A stretch of DNA of 7,043 nucleotides, taken from assembly GCF_937967675.1 (NCBI RefSeq), contig NZ_CALBSN010000061.1, forward strand, positions 1-7,043, written 5' to 3'. Position numbers and translations under genes: made by a program. The DNA is from an uncultured Flavobacterium sp. Lineage in GTDB: Bacteria > Bacteroidota > Bacteroidia > Flavobacteriales > Flavobacteriaceae. Under the pieces are notes generated by a model. The model was not told the origin of the DNA and did no database searches. It saw only the letters and a list, made by a program, of their open reading frames with translations. Numbering within the stretch: the stretch's first letter is position 1; each line of letters begins with the position of its first letter. This document shows positions 6,505 to 7,043 of this stretch, piece after piece.

Positions 6505-7043
6505 TTATTGTTCTGAAATTTTTGCCCAAGTATCTCTTAGTCCAACTGTTTTGTTGAAAACTAAATTTTCTGGTGTTGAATCTCTATCTACACAGAAATA
6601 ACCTAAACGTTGAAATTGGAAATGATCTAATTCTTTTGAAGTAACCAAACTTGGTTCTACATAACCTGTAATTACTTTTAATGAATTTGGATTAATGTAT
6701 TCTTTAAAATCTACTTCCTTGTCTTTATCTGGACTTTCATTAGTGAATAATCGATCATAAATACGAACTTCTGCTTCTTTTGCATGAGGAATCGAAACCC
6801 AATGGATTGTTCCCTTTACTTTTCTTTGACTCGCTTCTGTTCCACTTCCTGATTTAGAATCTACGTCATAAGTAGCGTGAATTTCGGTAATATTTCCGTT
6901 TTCGTCTTTTATAACAGATTCACCTTTAATGATATAGGCGTTTTTCAAACGAACTTCAGTTCCTAAAGTCAGACGGAAAAATTTCTTGTGTGCTTCTTCT
7001 TGAAAATCTTCTCTTTCGATATATAATTCTTTAGAAAACGGCA
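6505..7043 (-). CDS. glnS: Glutamine-tRNA ligase (GlnRS), C-terminal part only
   Basis: The visible 178 residues are the C-terminal third of a class I synthetase that joins glutamine to tRNA-Gln; the start and the catalytic domain lie beyond the right edge. The part shown is the anticodon-binding double beta-barrel, and it aligns throughout with remembered E. coli GlnRS. Landmarks numbered within the fragment are PFSKELYIEREDF at its start, EVRLKNAYIIKG (about 27-38), RKVKGTIHWVS (73-83), VRIYDRLF (92-99), GYFCVD (147-152) and TVGLRDTWAKI (165-175), ending EQ-stop. The frame is open to 7043, so the TTG at 6948-6946 is an internal Leu codon and not a start. The E. coli protein is about 554 residues. 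The gene converges on the SPFH gene and is followed by two stem-loops. Its presence indicates direct charging of tRNA-Gln in this organism. Confidence 0.96.
   Translation of the reverse strand, partial: PFSKELYIEREDFQEEAHKKFFRLTLGTEVRLKNAYIIKGESVIKDENGNITEIHATYDVDSKSGSGTEASQRKVKGTIHWVSIPHAKEAEVRIYDRLFTNESPDKDKEVDFKEYINPNSLKVITGYVEPSLVTSKELDHFQFQRLGYFCVDRDSTPENLVFNKTVGLRDTWAKISEQ

Noticed and set aside
6946..6948. TTG as a start codon for a 147-residue protein at the right end
   Set aside because: GlnRS homology continues upstream in the same frame to the window edge, so this codon is an internal leucine.

Overview
The window looks like an ordinary chromosomal housekeeping stretch from a member of the Bacteroidota, most likely Flavobacteriaceae and Flavobacterium-like. 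The evidence is the low GC content, the absence of Shine-Dalgarno sequences before the starts, TAnnTTTG-type promoter elements, a DUF4175 protein of flavobacterial type, and a TCGA-armed intergenic stem-loop that I associate from memory with flavobacterial genomes. The species cannot be named from the sequence.

Layout, left to right. Positions 1-3281 (minus strand) hold a very large gene for a DUF4175-family membrane protein: three N-terminal membrane spans, then about 920 residues predicted to lie outside the cytoplasm, rich in coiled coil. It runs off the left edge just before its stop and has no ATG start. A 176-base divergent intergenic region (3282-3457) carries one promoter for each direction. 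gltX (3458-4954, plus) encodes glutamate-tRNA ligase and ends at a strong hairpin terminator. An SPFH/band-7 (stomatin/QmcA-like) membrane protein gene follows (5079-6056, plus) with its own terminator. Then comes a gap of about 450 bases between converging genes; most of it is extremely AT-rich and I see no convincing gene there. The right end (6505-7043, minus) is the C-terminal third of glnS, glutamine-tRNA ligase, which starts beyond the window. Two consecutive stem-loops lie downstream of it.

Functionally, gltX and glnS are the two class I synthetases that charge tRNA-Glu and tRNA-Gln. Having both suggests direct charging of tRNA-Gln and a discriminating GluRS. The SPFH protein and the DUF4175 protein are both envelope proteins, but nothing in the sequence ties them to each other or to the synthetases; every gene seems to have its own promoter or terminator. 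I found no CRISPR, insertion sequence, phage, toxin-antitoxin or defence signature, and no new multi-gene system. The points most worth a second look are the missing ATG of the DUF4175 gene, the stem-loop element next to glnS, the duplicated 11-base motif between the divergent genes, and the decayed-looking convergent gap.
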